A stretch of DNA of 64,000 nucleotides from Saccharibacillus sacchari DSM 19268 (GTDB lineage: Bacteria; Bacillota; Bacilli; Paenibacillales; Paenibacillaceae): the NCBI RefSeq assembly GCF_000585395.1, contig NZ_KK073875.1:5887631-5951630 (forward strand), read 5' to 3'. Made by a program: the position numbers and the translations under genes. Each line of letters opens with the position of its first letter. The stretch's first letter is position 1. Below the pieces are notes generated by a model that ran no database searches, had not been told where the DNA came from, and saw nothing but the letters and a program-made list of their open reading frames with translations. Below are positions 8,566-16,909 of this stretch, piece by piece.

Positions 8566-10023
8566 TTAAATCTGCGGGCGGCGTTTGTGATGATCGGTAT
8601 TCTGCTCGAATGCGTGCGAGACGCGCAGTACGGTCTGTTCGTCGAACGGCTTGCCGATGATCTGAAGACCAACCGGCATTTCGTCCACGAAACCGCAAGG
8701 GATGCTGATTGCCGGCACGCCTGCAAGGCTGACCGGAATCGTCAAAATATCGTTCAGATACATCGTGAGCGGATCATCCGTTTGCGAACCGATCGCGAAT
8801 GCCGTTGTCGGTGCCGTAGGACCTACGATGACATCGAATTTTTCGAACACTTGATCGAAGTCCTGCTTGATCAGCGTACGGACTTTTTGCGCCTTCAAGT
8901 AGTACGCATCGTAATAACCGGAACTGAGCGCATAAGTTCCCAGCATAATGCGGCGCTTCACTTCATCGCCGAAACCTTCGCTTCTCGATTTCAAATAGAG
9001 ATCAAGCAGGTTATCCGGATTTTCGGCGCGGACGCCGTAACGAACGCCGTCGAAACGAGCCAGGTTGGACGAAGCTTCCGAAGAAGACAGCAGATAGTAA
9101 GCTGCCAATGCGTATTCCGTATGCGGCAGCGAAACTTCTTCCCATGTCGCGCCCAAAGCCTCAAGCTGCTTGATTGCGGCCAATACGGATTCCTTAACCT
9201 GCGGATCGACGCCTTCCCCCATATACTCTTTCGGTACGGCAATGCGAAGTCCCTTGATATCGCCTGTCAGTGCACACGCGTAGTCCGGCACATCCACGTT
9301 GGCCGATGTCGAATCGCGGTCATCATGCCCGGCGATCGCTTGAAGCACATAAGCCGAATCTTCGACGGTACGCGTAACCGGACCGATCTGATCCAGCGAG
9401 GATGCGAAAGCAACCAGGCCGAAGCGCGATACGAGACCGTAAGTCGGCTTCAAACCGACTACGCCGCAGTACGAAGCGGGCTGACGAATCGAACCGCCCG
9501 TATCCGAACCGAGCGTGAAGTAAACTTCGCCCGCTGCGACCGCTGCCGCCGAACCGCCGCTCGAACCGCCCGGAACGCGATCCAGGTTCCACGGATTACG
9601 TACCGGGTAGAAGCTGGAATTCTCGTTCGAGCCGCCCATCGCGAACTCGTCCATATTCAACTTGCCAATCGTTACGCTATCTTCCGAACGCAATTTTTTG
9701 ACGACTGTGGCATCATAAACCGGATCAAAGTTACGCAGGAATTGGCTGGCACACGTAGTACGCAGACCTTCCGTCACGATATTGTCCTTGATTCCCGCAG
9801 GCAGACCGAATAGCAGTCCGCGCTTTTCGCCGGCTGCCAGCTTTTGATCCAGCTTTGCCGCAGAAGCAAGAGCGCCTTCTTCATCGACGGTCAAAAATGC
9901 TTTTACTTTCTCGTCCCGTTCCCCTACTTTTTGCAGGGAATCCTTGACCAGCTCGGTCACGGACAGTTCGCCGGCTTGCAGCCGACTTTGAATCTCCCGA
10001 AGTCCCAAATCGAACAATGTCAC
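8566..10023 (-). CDS. gatA: Asp-tRNA(Asn)/Glu-tRNA(Gln) amidotransferase subunit A
   Basis: The glutaminase/amidase subunit, 485 residues. It carries the amidase signature with the Ser-cisSer-Lys triad: Lys in GIKDNIVT (near 79), the [14 protein letters not shown] loop (near 153), and the catalytic Ser in [13 protein letters not shown] (near 178). It releases ammonia from glutamine and passes it to GatB. The start codon is GTG, with GGAGG 7 nt upstream. It lies 44 bp downstream of gatC and 32 bp upstream of gatB, in one operon. Confidence 0.97.
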   Translation of the reverse strand: MTLFDLGLREIQSRLQAGELSVTELVKDSLQKVGERDEKVKAFLTVDEEGALASAAKLDQKLAAGEKRGLLFGLPAGIKDNIVTEGLRTTCASQFLRNFDPVYDATVVKKLRSEDSVTIGKLNMDEFAMGGSNENSSFYPVRNPWNLDRVPGGSSGGSAAAVAAGEVYFTLGSDTGGSIRQPASYCGVVGLKPTYGLVSRFGLVAFASSLDQIGPVTRTVEDSAYVLQAIAGHDDRDSTSANVDVPDYACALTGDIKGLRIAVPKEYMGEGVDPQVKESVLAAIKQLEALGATWEEVSLPHTEYALAAYYLLSSSEASSNLARFDGVRYGVRAENPDNLLDLYLKSRSEGFGDEVKRRIMLGTYALSSGYYDAYYLKAQKVRTLIKQDFDQVFEKFDVIVGPTAPTTAFAIGSQTDDPLTMYLNDILTIPVSLAGVPAISIPCGFVDEMPVGLQIIGKPFDEQTVLRVSHAFEQNTDHHKRRPQI

Positions 10024-10067
10024 TATCGCACCTCCGCGTTGATCATTAGCTATTCGTTATTGCCGAG

Positions 10068-10355
10068 TCAGTCCAGCACAGCCGGTACAAGGAACTGCCC
10101 GTCTTCGTCTTCGGGCGCATTATGCAGCACCTTCTCGATCGGCAGACTTTCATGTACCTTGTCTTCGCGCATAACACTATGCAGCGGCAGCACATGCGTC
10201 GTCGGTTCCACGCCTTCCGTATCCAGCTCATCCAACTTTTCCGCATATTGCAGAATCGCGCTCAGCTGCTCGGCGAACATTCCTTTTTCTTCGTCGCTTA
10301 CGTTCAACCGTGCCAACTTGGCCACGTGCTCGACCTGTTCCACCGTAATTTTCAT
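10068..10355 (-). CDS. gatC: Asp-tRNA(Asn)/Glu-tRNA(Gln) amidotransferase subunit C
   Basis: The small (95-residue) subunit that wraps around GatA and stabilises the GatAB complex. MKITVEQVEHVAKLARL and the C-terminal HESLPIEKVLHNAPEDEDGQF segment are typical of GatC. The ATG at 10355 has AGGAGA 8 nt upstream; the upstream in-frame ATG at 10373 lacks a ribosome site. It is the first gene of gatCAB. The 660-bp region upstream holds two large palindromes, so the promoter position is not obvious. Confidence 0.95.
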   Translation of the reverse strand: MKITVEQVEHVAKLARLNVSDEEKGMFAEQLSAILQYAEKLDELDTEGVEPTTHVLPLHSVMREDKVHESLPIEKVLHNAPEDEDGQFLVPAVLD

Positions 10356-10441
10356 GTTAAGTTCTCCTATCATTTAAAGGGTTAAAGTGCCGAAACTCCT
10401 CAACGTCCCCATTATAGGTTAGCAACCCGCAAAAATCTAGG

Positions 10442-10672
10442 GCGCGTACATCCTAGCAGTCTGTCGAGAAAGTCACGTGTGCGGGGGAAGCGAGAAGACT
10501 GCGAGAGAAATTCGTTCAAGACGCTGTCTCACTCGGAAACGTCGATTAAAATTTTAGTGGAATCTTTCCGAGTTCAAAGGCGTCTTTCACTGAATTTCTC
10601 TCTCCGTCTTCTCGCTTCCAGCTACGTTTGGCTTTCTCGACACTTTGAATCTGGGGCGTGTACGCTCTGTAC
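10442..10672. repeat. large imperfect palindrome E1 (about 230 bp)
   Basis: Two arms of about 110 bp are inverted copies. GTCGAGAAAG (10462-10471) pairs with CTTTCTCGAC (about 10632-10641), GGAAGCGAGAAGAC with GTCTTCTCGCTTCC, GAGAGAAATTC with GAATTTCTCTC, and ACTCGGAAA with TTTCCGAGT. The tip is AT-rich (around AAAATTTTA at 10549-10557). No gene is supported inside. The arms carry GCGTACA and ACACGCCCC motifs at their outer ends and share the ACACGCCC/GTCGAGAAAG module with the element at 32845. A MITE-like or degenerate transposon origin is inferred. Confidence 0.7.
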
Positions 10673-10742
10673 CTTGTCGACACTAAAGGTAAGTTACTAG
10701 ACCATCCCGAAGTCGGCAAAGCCGCTTCCCCAAGCTTTTCCG

Positions 10743-10801
10743 CTGTGCGAAACCAAGTTCGCACAGCCCTAATAAAGAAAAAAGCCGGCAGCAGCCGGCT
10801 T
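10743..10801 (-). terminator. terminator hairpins upstream of the gat operon
   Basis: On the minus strand AGCCGGC-TGCT-GCCGGCT runs into TTTTTTCTTT (10778-10800). A second stem, CTGTGCGAA/TTCGCACAG, lies at 10743-10766. It probably ends transcription of the gene at 11035-11427 before gatC. Confidence 0.65.
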
Positions 10802-10810
10802 CATATGTAG

Positions 10811-11005
10811 GGAAAGTCAGGTTCGTATAAGGCTGCTCGGCAGAGGAGTCATTTCAGTGTAGGAGTTGCGGCGTATGCCGCAGCGTTCGCCTTTGAAATC
10901 GGGAAATCTCAAATGTAATCCAATTCAAATTTCCCGATTTCAACACGCGACCGAAACGAAATGACTCCGGCGCCCCTAAGCCTTACCTTACGAACAGGAC
11001 CTTCC
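10811..11005. repeat. large imperfect palindrome E4 (about 195 bp)
   Basis: The outer arms GGAAAGTCAGGTTCGTA (from 10811) and TACGAACAGGACCTTCC (to 11005) are inverted copies. GGAGTCATTTC (10855) pairs with GAAATGACTCC (about 10958), and TGAAATCGGGAAATCTCAAATG with its inverted near-copy around 10925. A small inner hairpin GCGGCGTATGCCGC interrupts the left arm. No coding potential is seen. It shows no clear similarity to E1. Confidence 0.65.
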
Positions 11006-11034
11006 CGGCAATTAAAAGCCGGCAGCAGCCGACA

Positions 11035-11427
11035 TCAAATCCATGCCCGCAAATTAATCCGCTTGATAAACTCCGCCTGCGTCATCGGCTCTGCCGACGC
11101 TTCAGCATCCGCTTCAAGCGTTTCTCCGCCTTCTTCTTCGCCGTTCATCACTTGATAAAACAGCTTCTCATTGTGCGTCGCCAACGCGTAATCAATCAAT
11201 GCGGCGCGCTCGACCTGATCAGCCTCGAAACGCAACACACTTTCTTCCGGCTCGATGTCTTTTTCCGTTACGAAAAAGTTGCGGTTAGCCTGCGGGATTC
11301 GAACGATATAATCGAAAGCGTTATCCGGATTACGGTCATAAGCGATCAAGTAGCCGTATTCTCCCACAGGGAGATTCTGCTCGAAGACATCCGCGACGAT
11401 CACGATTTTTTCTCCCAGATGAAGCAT
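11035..11427 (-). CDS. conserved protein of unknown function
   Basis: A soluble acidic protein of 130 residues. The N-terminus LGEKIVIVADVFEQNLPVGEYGYLIAYDRN reads as a small beta-rich domain, followed by a helical region (VERAALIDYALATHNEKLF) and an acidic linker (GEEEGGETLEADAEASAEP). I recognise it as a type of protein common in Paenibacillaceae but know no function. The ATG at 11427 follows GAGGGGGAGAAACA, which sets the start; the frame is open further upstream without a ribosome site. It stands alone, with a terminator downstream at 10778-10800. Confidence 0.7.
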   Translation of the reverse strand: MLHLGEKIVIVADVFEQNLPVGEYGYLIAYDRNPDNAFDYIVRIPQANRNFFVTEKDIEPEESVLRFEADQVERAALIDYALATHNEKLFYQVMNGEEEGGETLEADAEASAEPMTQAEFIKRINLRAWI

Positions 11428-11627
11428 TGTTTCTCCCCCTCGGTCGTCATCTACAAAGCCTGGCCCTCCCGGGTCTTTCCGGCTCCATGGTTCACCCACT
11501 CATGAAAATGAATGTAATGCAAATGCTTAGCTTATATCGTACTAAAAAAAGGTTTTGCTGTCCACGCCAACGGCTCACTTTATGTAGGTTTTAAACAAAA
11601 ATGTAGTCAAAATTTCCCGATTGGCCT

Positions 11628-11921
11628 TTATCTCGGGTCTTCTCCATTCCGAATCCGGCTCAAACGTTCATGCCAGGGCTGGTTTACACGCCCGTCTTGA
11701 AGCTTGGCCGAATTCCAGGCGCGCACAAAAACTCCACCGTCTTCATGTCGATACGTCGGCTTTTCTTCTCGAACCTCCATCCGTTTTGTCTCCACGATCG
11801 GTTCCGACTCTGTTCGCCGTTCCGGTACGAGTCTCGGCTTTTCCCTTTTCTCCGTGTCAAAAGGCTTGGCTCCGTCCACTTTGCTCATATCCCCCTTGAA
11901 TGTTACCGGATGTACATCCAT
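11628..11921 (-). CDS. possible small charged hypothetical protein
   Basis: A frame of 97 codons (or 86 from ATG at 11888, where AAGGGGG lies only 2 nt before the start). The product is very hydrophilic, with many Arg, Glu and Lys residues, and contains VFVRAWNSAKLQDGRVNQPWHERLSRIRN, which looks more protein-like than random. No domain is recognised and no clear ribosome site is present at the first ATG. It may be real but could be a chance frame. Confidence 0.4.
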   Translation of the reverse strand: MDVHPVTFKGDMSKVDGAKPFDTEKREKPRLVPERRTESEPIVETKRMEVREEKPTYRHEDGGVFVRAWNSAKLQDGRVNQPWHERLSRIRNGEDPR

Positions 11922-12240
11922 CCATATTGGATTAAACGCGCACTTCGGTCATCTGATTGCCAATTTAATCGTTAAAAAGCAAAAAAAAGAACGCAAACCG
12001 GGATTGAATCCTCAGCTTGCGTGCTTCGCAGGCATAATGCGTATAACGGATCTTAAATGGCCAACGGCCATGTCCGCAACGAACGCGTATTCACTTTGAT
12101 CCTATCGAGAAACAAGGTACTGGTGAGTAGACCTTGAGAGCGTCTTCTCCAAGTATCTCGTGCCAGGACGGATGTTCAATAGCTGTATCTTACTACCGCT
12201 ACATTGCCTTGTCCAGCTTTTTAGGCACAAGCCATCGAAT
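11922..12240. other. intergenic region without a gene
   Basis: It holds a minus-strand terminator (11980-12022) and a small hairpin ATGGCC-AAC-GGCCAT near 12057. The rest, including 12090-12240, shows no convincing coding frame or recognised RNA. Confidence 0.5.
11980..12022 (-). terminator. terminator of the DedA/thioredoxin-like/metallo-hydrolase group
   Basis: On the minus strand ACGCAAGC (12022-12015) pairs with GTTTGCGT (11998-11991), followed by TCTTTTTTTT. It lies about 220 bp after the metallo-hydrolase stop. Confidence 0.6.
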
Positions 12241-12873
12241 TTACAAAGCGGGAACGAACGGGTTGTTCGCCTTCTCGTAACCGATTTTCGTACGGGGTCC
12301 GTGGCCTGGATAGACGACCGTTTCATCCGGCAGCTTGTACAGTTTCAAACGAATCGAATCGACCAAATCCCCTTGTCGACCGCCGTACAAATCCGTGCGG
12401 CCTACGCCTTCGCGGAACAGGACATCGCCGGCGAACAAGTCTTTGCCGCACAGGAAGCTTACGCTGCCCGGCGAGTGACCCGGTGTATGCAGCACTTTGA
12501 ACTCGTTGCCGATCAGGCTCAACGTCTGTCCTTGGGCCAGCGCAAACTCGGCAGGGTCGGTGGTGATGGGACCGCCAAGATCGGACCACATGGCGGAACC
12601 GTTATGTTTGGCATCGGTCAACCAATCGGCTTCCAGATCATGCAGATAGACCGGGCAACCTTTCGCTTTGCGAAGCTCTTCGACGCCGCCCATATGATCG
12701 AAATGGGCATGGGTGAGCAGGATCGCTTCCACATGCAGATGTTCCACTCGGCGCATCAACGCGGCCGGGTTCATGCCGGGATCGATCACGACGGCTTTCA
12801 GATCATCTTCGCCGCGCAGCAGATAGGCATTCGTTTGCAGCGGTCCCAGATTGAATGTCTCGACTCTCAGCAT
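12241..12873 (-). CDS. MBL-fold metallo-hydrolase, YqgX/glyoxalase-II-like
   Basis: A protein of 210 residues with the metallo-beta-lactamase zinc motif THAHFDH (near 54-60), a further His in HTPGHSPGS (near 130), Asp in FAGDVLF, and His in YPGHGPRT near the C-terminus. It is the short form like B. subtilis YqgX and human MBLAC-type enzymes, often annotated as hydroxyacylglutathione hydrolase; the real substrate is not known. It begins 1 bp after the stop of the thioredoxin-like gene, so the two are cotranscribed. Confidence 0.87.
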   Translation of the reverse strand: MLRVETFNLGPLQTNAYLLRGEDDLKAVVIDPGMNPAALMRRVEHLHVEAILLTHAHFDHMGGVEELRKAKGCPVYLHDLEADWLTDAKHNGSAMWSDLGGPITTDPAEFALAQGQTLSLIGNEFKVLHTPGHSPGSVSFLCGKDLFAGDVLFREGVGRTDLYGGRQGDLVDSIRLKLYKLPDETVVYPGHGPRTKIGYEKANNPFVPAL

Positions 12874-12874
12874 C

Positions 12875-13444
12875 TTAGACCTCCGACAGAAGCGTGCGCA
12901 GTTCGTGCACGATCACTTCATGAATGGATGTGCCTTCCCCGTAACGCTCCATCATCTGCTCGCGGACGACTTTCATGTTATCCGCATAGTCCGCAGCTTC
13001 GCGGTCCGGATTCTCTGCTTTGAACTTGCGCATCAGCTCTTGAACTTTCTCCGGACGCGGTCCCCATTGCAGCAAAGGTTCGCCGTCTTCATTCGCAAAG
13101 ATTACGATCGGCACGGAGCGGCCGCCCATCGTCAAATACTCGTCCATCAAGTCGAAGTTCTGTTCCAAAATCAAAACGTCGACAGGAATGTCGGCAGCCT
13201 CCAATACCCGGAACACGACAGGCACGTTGCGCGCGACATCGCCGCACCAGTCAGCTGCTAAAATAACGGTTCTCAGATCGGTACGCGAGCGCAAGCCTTC
13301 GAAGAAAACTCGGTCCTCGTCCTTTTTCCAAGTGAAATCGCGGTAGCCTGTTTCGAACGGTTCTTTGTTTTTTTCCATGGAGTCGATGAAGCCTTGCGGG
13401 GTCAAACCGGTTCCGAATCGGGATTTCAAATTGGATTTGCTCAT
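12875..13444 (-). CDS. thioredoxin-fold protein with a single-cysteine active-site loop
   Basis: A protein of about 189 residues with a thioredoxin-like core: VILAADWCGDVARNVP (near 79-94) aligns with the WCGPC loop of thioredoxins but keeps only the first Cys, with Asp-Val-Ala in place of the rest. The cis-proline position is kept in GGRSVPIVIF. Such proteins are common in Firmicutes and annotated only as thioredoxin family. The resolving Cys is missing, so a classical dithiol oxidoreductase activity is doubtful. The ATG at 13444 has AGAGGGA 8 nt upstream and is preferred over the ATG at 13489. Confidence 0.75.
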   Translation of the reverse strand: MSKSNLKSRFGTGLTPQGFIDSMEKNKEPFETGYRDFTWKKDEDRVFFEGLRSRTDLRTVILAADWCGDVARNVPVVFRVLEAADIPVDVLILEQNFDLMDEYLTMGGRSVPIVIFANEDGEPLLQWGPRPEKVQELMRKFKAENPDREAADYADNMKVVREQMMERYGEGTSIHEVIVHELRTLLSEV

Positions 13445-13492
13445 GTTGTTCCCTCTTTTCTTCATTTGTATGGATGTTGACATAGACATTAA

Positions 13493-14107
13493 TCAAGCTC
13501 TCGCTTTTTTGCGACGGGTCAGGACCGCTTTGACGATCAGATACACCAGCATCAGGAACACGGCTCCCAAAATGATCGGTACCACATAAGGCGCCGCTTT
13601 TTCATCGATATGCTCCCATTGTCCGCCAAGCTGATAACCGAGGAACACGAACAAGACAGACCATGGAATAACGGCCAATGTCGTCAGAACCGTAAAGCGC
13701 CAGGTAGGCATCTTGGCCAAGCCCGCGGGAATAGAGATCGCATGCCGAACAACCGGGATAAAACGACCGCTGAAAATAATGCCGGCTCCGTACTTATTAA
13801 ACCATGACTCCGCATGGTCGATGTGCGATTCTTTGATGAAAATGTATTTGCCGAACCGATTCAGAACCGGACGACCGCCGTAGCGGCTGATCCAATAAAT
13901 GAACAACTGGGCAAACACGCCGCCGATCGTCCCGAACAACACGGCTCCCCAGAAGTTGATATCCCCCGAGTAGACCAGAAATCCTCCGTAAGCCAAAACG
14001 ATCTCGCTGGGAATGACTTCGACCATCAAGCCGAACATGATGCCGAAATAACCCAACCCTTGAATCCATGCAAAAAGCTGCGAAACGATATCCGTAATAA
14101 AATTCAA
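13493..14107 (-). CDS. DedA family membrane protein
   Basis: A protein of 204 residues with the DedA/SNARE-associated domain: GLMVEVIPSEIVLAYGGFL (near 26-44), the conserved FIPVVRHAISIPAG loop (near 116-129), and four to five membrane helices. DedA proteins are proposed lipid scramblases/flippases, some for undecaprenyl phosphate, and require the membrane potential (family knowledge). The basic C-terminus (LTRRKKARA) is cytoplasmic. It is the first gene of a three-gene run with the thioredoxin-like and metallo-hydrolase genes. Confidence 0.9.
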   Translation of the reverse strand: MNFITDIVSQLFAWIQGLGYFGIMFGLMVEVIPSEIVLAYGGFLVYSGDINFWGAVLFGTIGGVFAQLFIYWISRYGGRPVLNRFGKYIFIKESHIDHAESWFNKYGAGIIFSGRFIPVVRHAISIPAGLAKMPTWRFTVLTTLAVIPWSVLFVFLGYQLGGQWEHIDEKAAPYVVPIILGAVFLMLVYLIVKAVLTRRKKARA

Positions 14108-14194
14108 CGTTTTCCCTCTTTCCTCCGCTTTACTGCGCCGACCCGAAAAAATACGAGAGGCGAACAGGCTTAGCTTTTACTGACTAGGTAACTT

Positions 14195-15373
14195 TCAGAT
14201 CGTCGAAGGGGCAGGCAAACGGTCGCTTAGCGCTTTTTCCAAATACGGAGAAGCACCAAGGAAGCCGCGGAACGCTTCGTACTCGCGCCATAGGGCCGCC
14301 GTGTCCTGAGCGTCCGATTTGACCGCGCGGATCAGGATGTTTTTCGGCGTATGCTCCATATCGATGAATTCGAGCAGCTGCGTTTTGTACCCGACGATAT
14401 CAAGCAGCTTGGCCCTGATCGCGTCGGTCGCGAGCGCCGAAAAACGTTCTTTCAGGATACCGTGCGAAAGCAGAGGCTCCAACAGATCGTTTTGTACCTG
14501 CGAAAAAAGTTCATGTTGGCAGCACGGGACGGACAGAATCGCCGAAGCGCCCCAACGTACCGCTTTTTCCAAAGCCGCGTCGGTTGCGGTGTCGCATGCA
14601 TGCAGCGTGATCACCATATCCACGGCGTCGAATTCGTCATAGTCGGCGATATCGCCGATGCGGAAATGCAGCCCGTCATAGTTCAGCGTCCGGGCCAGAG
14701 ATTCGCAATGCTCGATAACATCTGCTTTCAAATCAAGTCCCACTACGTTCAACTCGAATTTTTCCTGTACGGCCAGATAATGATACAGAGCGAAGGTCAG
14801 ATACGATTTGCCGCAGCCGAAGTCGACGATCGTCAGTTTGCGGTCTTTGGGCAGAGCAGGCAAAATGTCCCGCACCATCTCCAGGAATCGATTGATCTGA
14901 CGGAACTTGTCGTATTTGGCGGCCAACACGCGACCTTTGTCGTTCATGACGCCCAGCTCTACCAGAAAAGGAACAGGTTCGCCTTCCTCCAGCACATACG
15001 TTTTTTTGCGATTATGCGCCAGATTGGCAGCTTGTTTTTTGGTCGGCGCTTTTTTCAAAATGCCCAGCTTGCCTTTTTTGCTGACCAGCACCTGATAATC
15101 GGCTTCCAGCGTGCAGAACAATCCTTGTCGCATTTCCTCTTCCAACAGAAGAGAGATGCGCGGCAAAGCTTGTTCAAGCGTCAAGTTTTCATGCGTGACT
15201 TTTTTCTCGTAATGATAAGCCAGTTGGTAATGCAGTTCATTCTTCAGCATAAGCGGCTTGACGGCGACTTTACTGTACGTTTCGTCATCTTTTCGCCGCG
15301 GTTGGCTGAGGGTCGCCGTAATCAGTTTGCCTTCCGGCAGCACGGCGTTCAGCAGTTCGTTCATGTTTTGCAT
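14195..15373 (-). CDS. SAM-dependent methyltransferase (METTL25/Methyltransf_32-like)
   Basis: A protein of 392 residues. A Rossmann methyltransferase domain begins near residue 178 with motif I VDFGCGKSYLTFALY, an acidic end of strand beta2 (VVGLDLKADVIEHC) and motif LHACDTATDAAL. The N-terminal 150 residues form a separate domain of unknown fold. Related proteins in Firmicutes and METTL25 in eukaryotes share the CGKSYLTFA and LHACD motifs; an RNA target is often assumed but not shown. SVPCCQHE near residue 280 has a Cys pair of unknown role. Confidence 0.82.
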   Translation of the reverse strand: MQNMNELLNAVLPEGKLITATLSQPRRKDDETYSKVAVKPLMLKNELHYQLAYHYEKKVTHENLTLEQALPRISLLLEEEMRQGLFCTLEADYQVLVSKKGKLGILKKAPTKKQAANLAHNRKKTYVLEEGEPVPFLVELGVMNDKGRVLAAKYDKFRQINRFLEMVRDILPALPKDRKLTIVDFGCGKSYLTFALYHYLAVQEKFELNVVGLDLKADVIEHCESLARTLNYDGLHFRIGDIADYDEFDAVDMVITLHACDTATDAALEKAVRWGASAILSVPCCQHELFSQVQNDLLEPLLSHGILKERFSALATDAIRAKLLDIVGYKTQLLEFIDMEHTPKNILIRAVKSDAQDTAALWREYEAFRGFLGASPYLEKALSDRLPAPSTI

Positions 15374-15405
15374 AGGTGGTTCTCATCCTCTCGGGCACGG
15401 CGCCT

Positions 15406-16062
15406 TTATTCATCCTGCAGCGCTTCAATGCCTTCTTCCAATTCTTCGCGAGTCAGTCCGCCAGCCTGAAGAATATCCGCTTCAAGCCCGGACAGTCTGG
15501 CGTAAAACATTCTTCCTTCTTCCAGCGCGTTCGTGTCGTTTTCGGGACTGGCGTTCAGCATGCGGTACATCGCGTCTTCGGCCTGTACATAGCGCCCTTC
15601 GCGTTCTTCGTACAGCATGACAAGACGCTCGGCATCCGCAGGCAAACGGTAACGTTCCAGCAGGGCAGACAGCTCCGTAATTCGTGTCGGATAATCGACG
15701 AGTTCCCGACTGCCCCCGTTAAGTGCCGCGTACATGTACAGATGCAGCGCTTTGATTCGGGAAGCCGCGGCCTCTTGTTCATCGCCCATATTTTCGCGAA
15801 TTTCTCCGTTTTCTTGCAACATGCGCGCCACGAGCTGAAGACTCTCGGCATCCACGCCCTCGCGCTGACGGAACAACTGAATCAATTCCTCGGGCGGTAA
15901 GGAACGCAGCATTTGCTCGCTCATGCGAAAATTGCGCTTCAGCAATCCGTCGAGTTTTTCCAGCGCCTGTTCGTTCTTCTGCTCGCGGCGAAGGCCCAGC
16001 ATGGCTCCGACAGCCTCGGTCATTTCCTCGATCATCCGGGTTAAATAATCTTTTCTTAACAA
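15406..16062 (-). CDS. DUF6483-like helical protein
   Basis: A soluble, mostly helical protein of 218 residues with repeated paired helices reminiscent of TPR-type folds (for example LEKLDGLLKRNFRMSEQMLRS and GRYVQAEDAMYRMLN). It resembles the DUF6483 proteins of Paenibacillaceae; the function is unknown. It lies between the methyltransferase gene (33 bp downstream) and the alpha/beta hydrolase gene, all on the minus strand. Confidence 0.7.
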   Translation of the reverse strand: MLRKDYLTRMIEEMTEAVGAMLGLRREQKNEQALEKLDGLLKRNFRMSEQMLRSLPPEELIQLFRQREGVDAESLQLVARMLQENGEIRENMGDEQEAAASRIKALHLYMYAALNGGSRELVDYPTRITELSALLERYRLPADAERLVMLYEEREGRYVQAEDAMYRMLNASPENDTNALEEGRMFYARLSGLEADILQAGGLTREELEEGIEALQDE

Positions 16063-16091
16063 TCCGATCCCACCTTTAGGTTAGACAAGGT

Positions 16092-16877
16092 CTACAAACT
16101 TTCGGCAAATGAAGCGATGTGGCGGGCCAACTCCTGCGGCGCTTCAAACAAGCTCATATGGCCGCAGCCTTCGATCACGAATTTGGAAGTATGCGCATTT
16201 TCGGCGGCAAACGCTTTTTCCGGCGGCGCGATCCCGTCTTCGCTGCCTGCAATCAGAAGGATCGGGAGCTTCGATTCGCGAATGACGTGTCCGCGATCCG
16301 GCCGTTCCCGCATCGCAAGCGCGGCACCGGCCGCACCTTCGGGCTTGGTGTCATAACCGATCTGCAGGACGCGATCCAGCTCGGCAGGCATGTGCGCCGC
16401 GGCGTTCGGAGCAAACCAATTAGGCGCGGATTGTTCGACGAAAGGTTTTGTCCCTTCACGCAGCACGCGTTCGGCAACCGCCGTACGCTTTTCTTTTCCG
16501 GCCTCGTCATCGGGTAACGGCATAGAGTGTACCAATCCGAAGGCCCGCAGCCGTTCCGGGTAACGCTCCGCGAACGATAATGCCGTGTAGCCGCCCATGG
16601 AATGGCCCAGCAATATTGCTTGTTCGATGTCGAGCACGTCGAGCAGCTGCAATACGCCGTCTGCCAACTGCTCAATCGTATAAGGGCCTGTCGGAGCTTC
16701 CGACTCGCCGTGGCCCAGCAAATCGGGCACGATGCAGCGAAAATGTCCTTCCAGCATCGGCACGACCCTCTCCCAATAATCCGCGTTGCCTACAAAACCG
16801 TGCAGCAGCACCAATACGGGGCCTTCTCCCCGATCCGCATAACGAATCGGAAGACCCGTCTGTTCCTTTCGTTGCAT
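16092..16877 (-). CDS. alpha/beta-fold hydrolase
   Basis: A protein of 261 residues with the alpha/beta-hydrolase fold: LLHGFVGNADYW forms the oxyanion hole region (near 25-36), GHSMGG (near 92-97) holds the nucleophilic Ser, GSEDGIAPP supplies the acid, and EGCGHMSLFE the catalytic His. The closest recognisable group is MhpC/MenH-like esterases. The gene neighbourhood gives no hint of the substrate. Confidence 0.87.
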   Translation of the reverse strand: MQRKEQTGLPIRYADRGEGPVLVLLHGFVGNADYWERVVPMLEGHFRCIVPDLLGHGESEAPTGPYTIEQLADGVLQLLDVLDIEQAILLGHSMGGYTALSFAERYPERLRAFGLVHSMPLPDDEAGKEKRTAVAERVLREGTKPFVEQSAPNWFAPNAAAHMPAELDRVLQIGYDTKPEGAAGAALAMRERPDRGHVIRESKLPILLIAGSEDGIAPPEKAFAAENAHTSKFVIEGCGHMSLFEAPQELARHIASFAESL

Positions 16878-16909
16878 ATTAACGCCTTCTTTCTTTATCG
16901 TTTATCCGC

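Noticed and set aside
12100-12240. Possible link of this gap to palindrome E1 through GTACCTTGT
   Set aside because: Only a 9-bp match with no surrounding similarity; likely chance.
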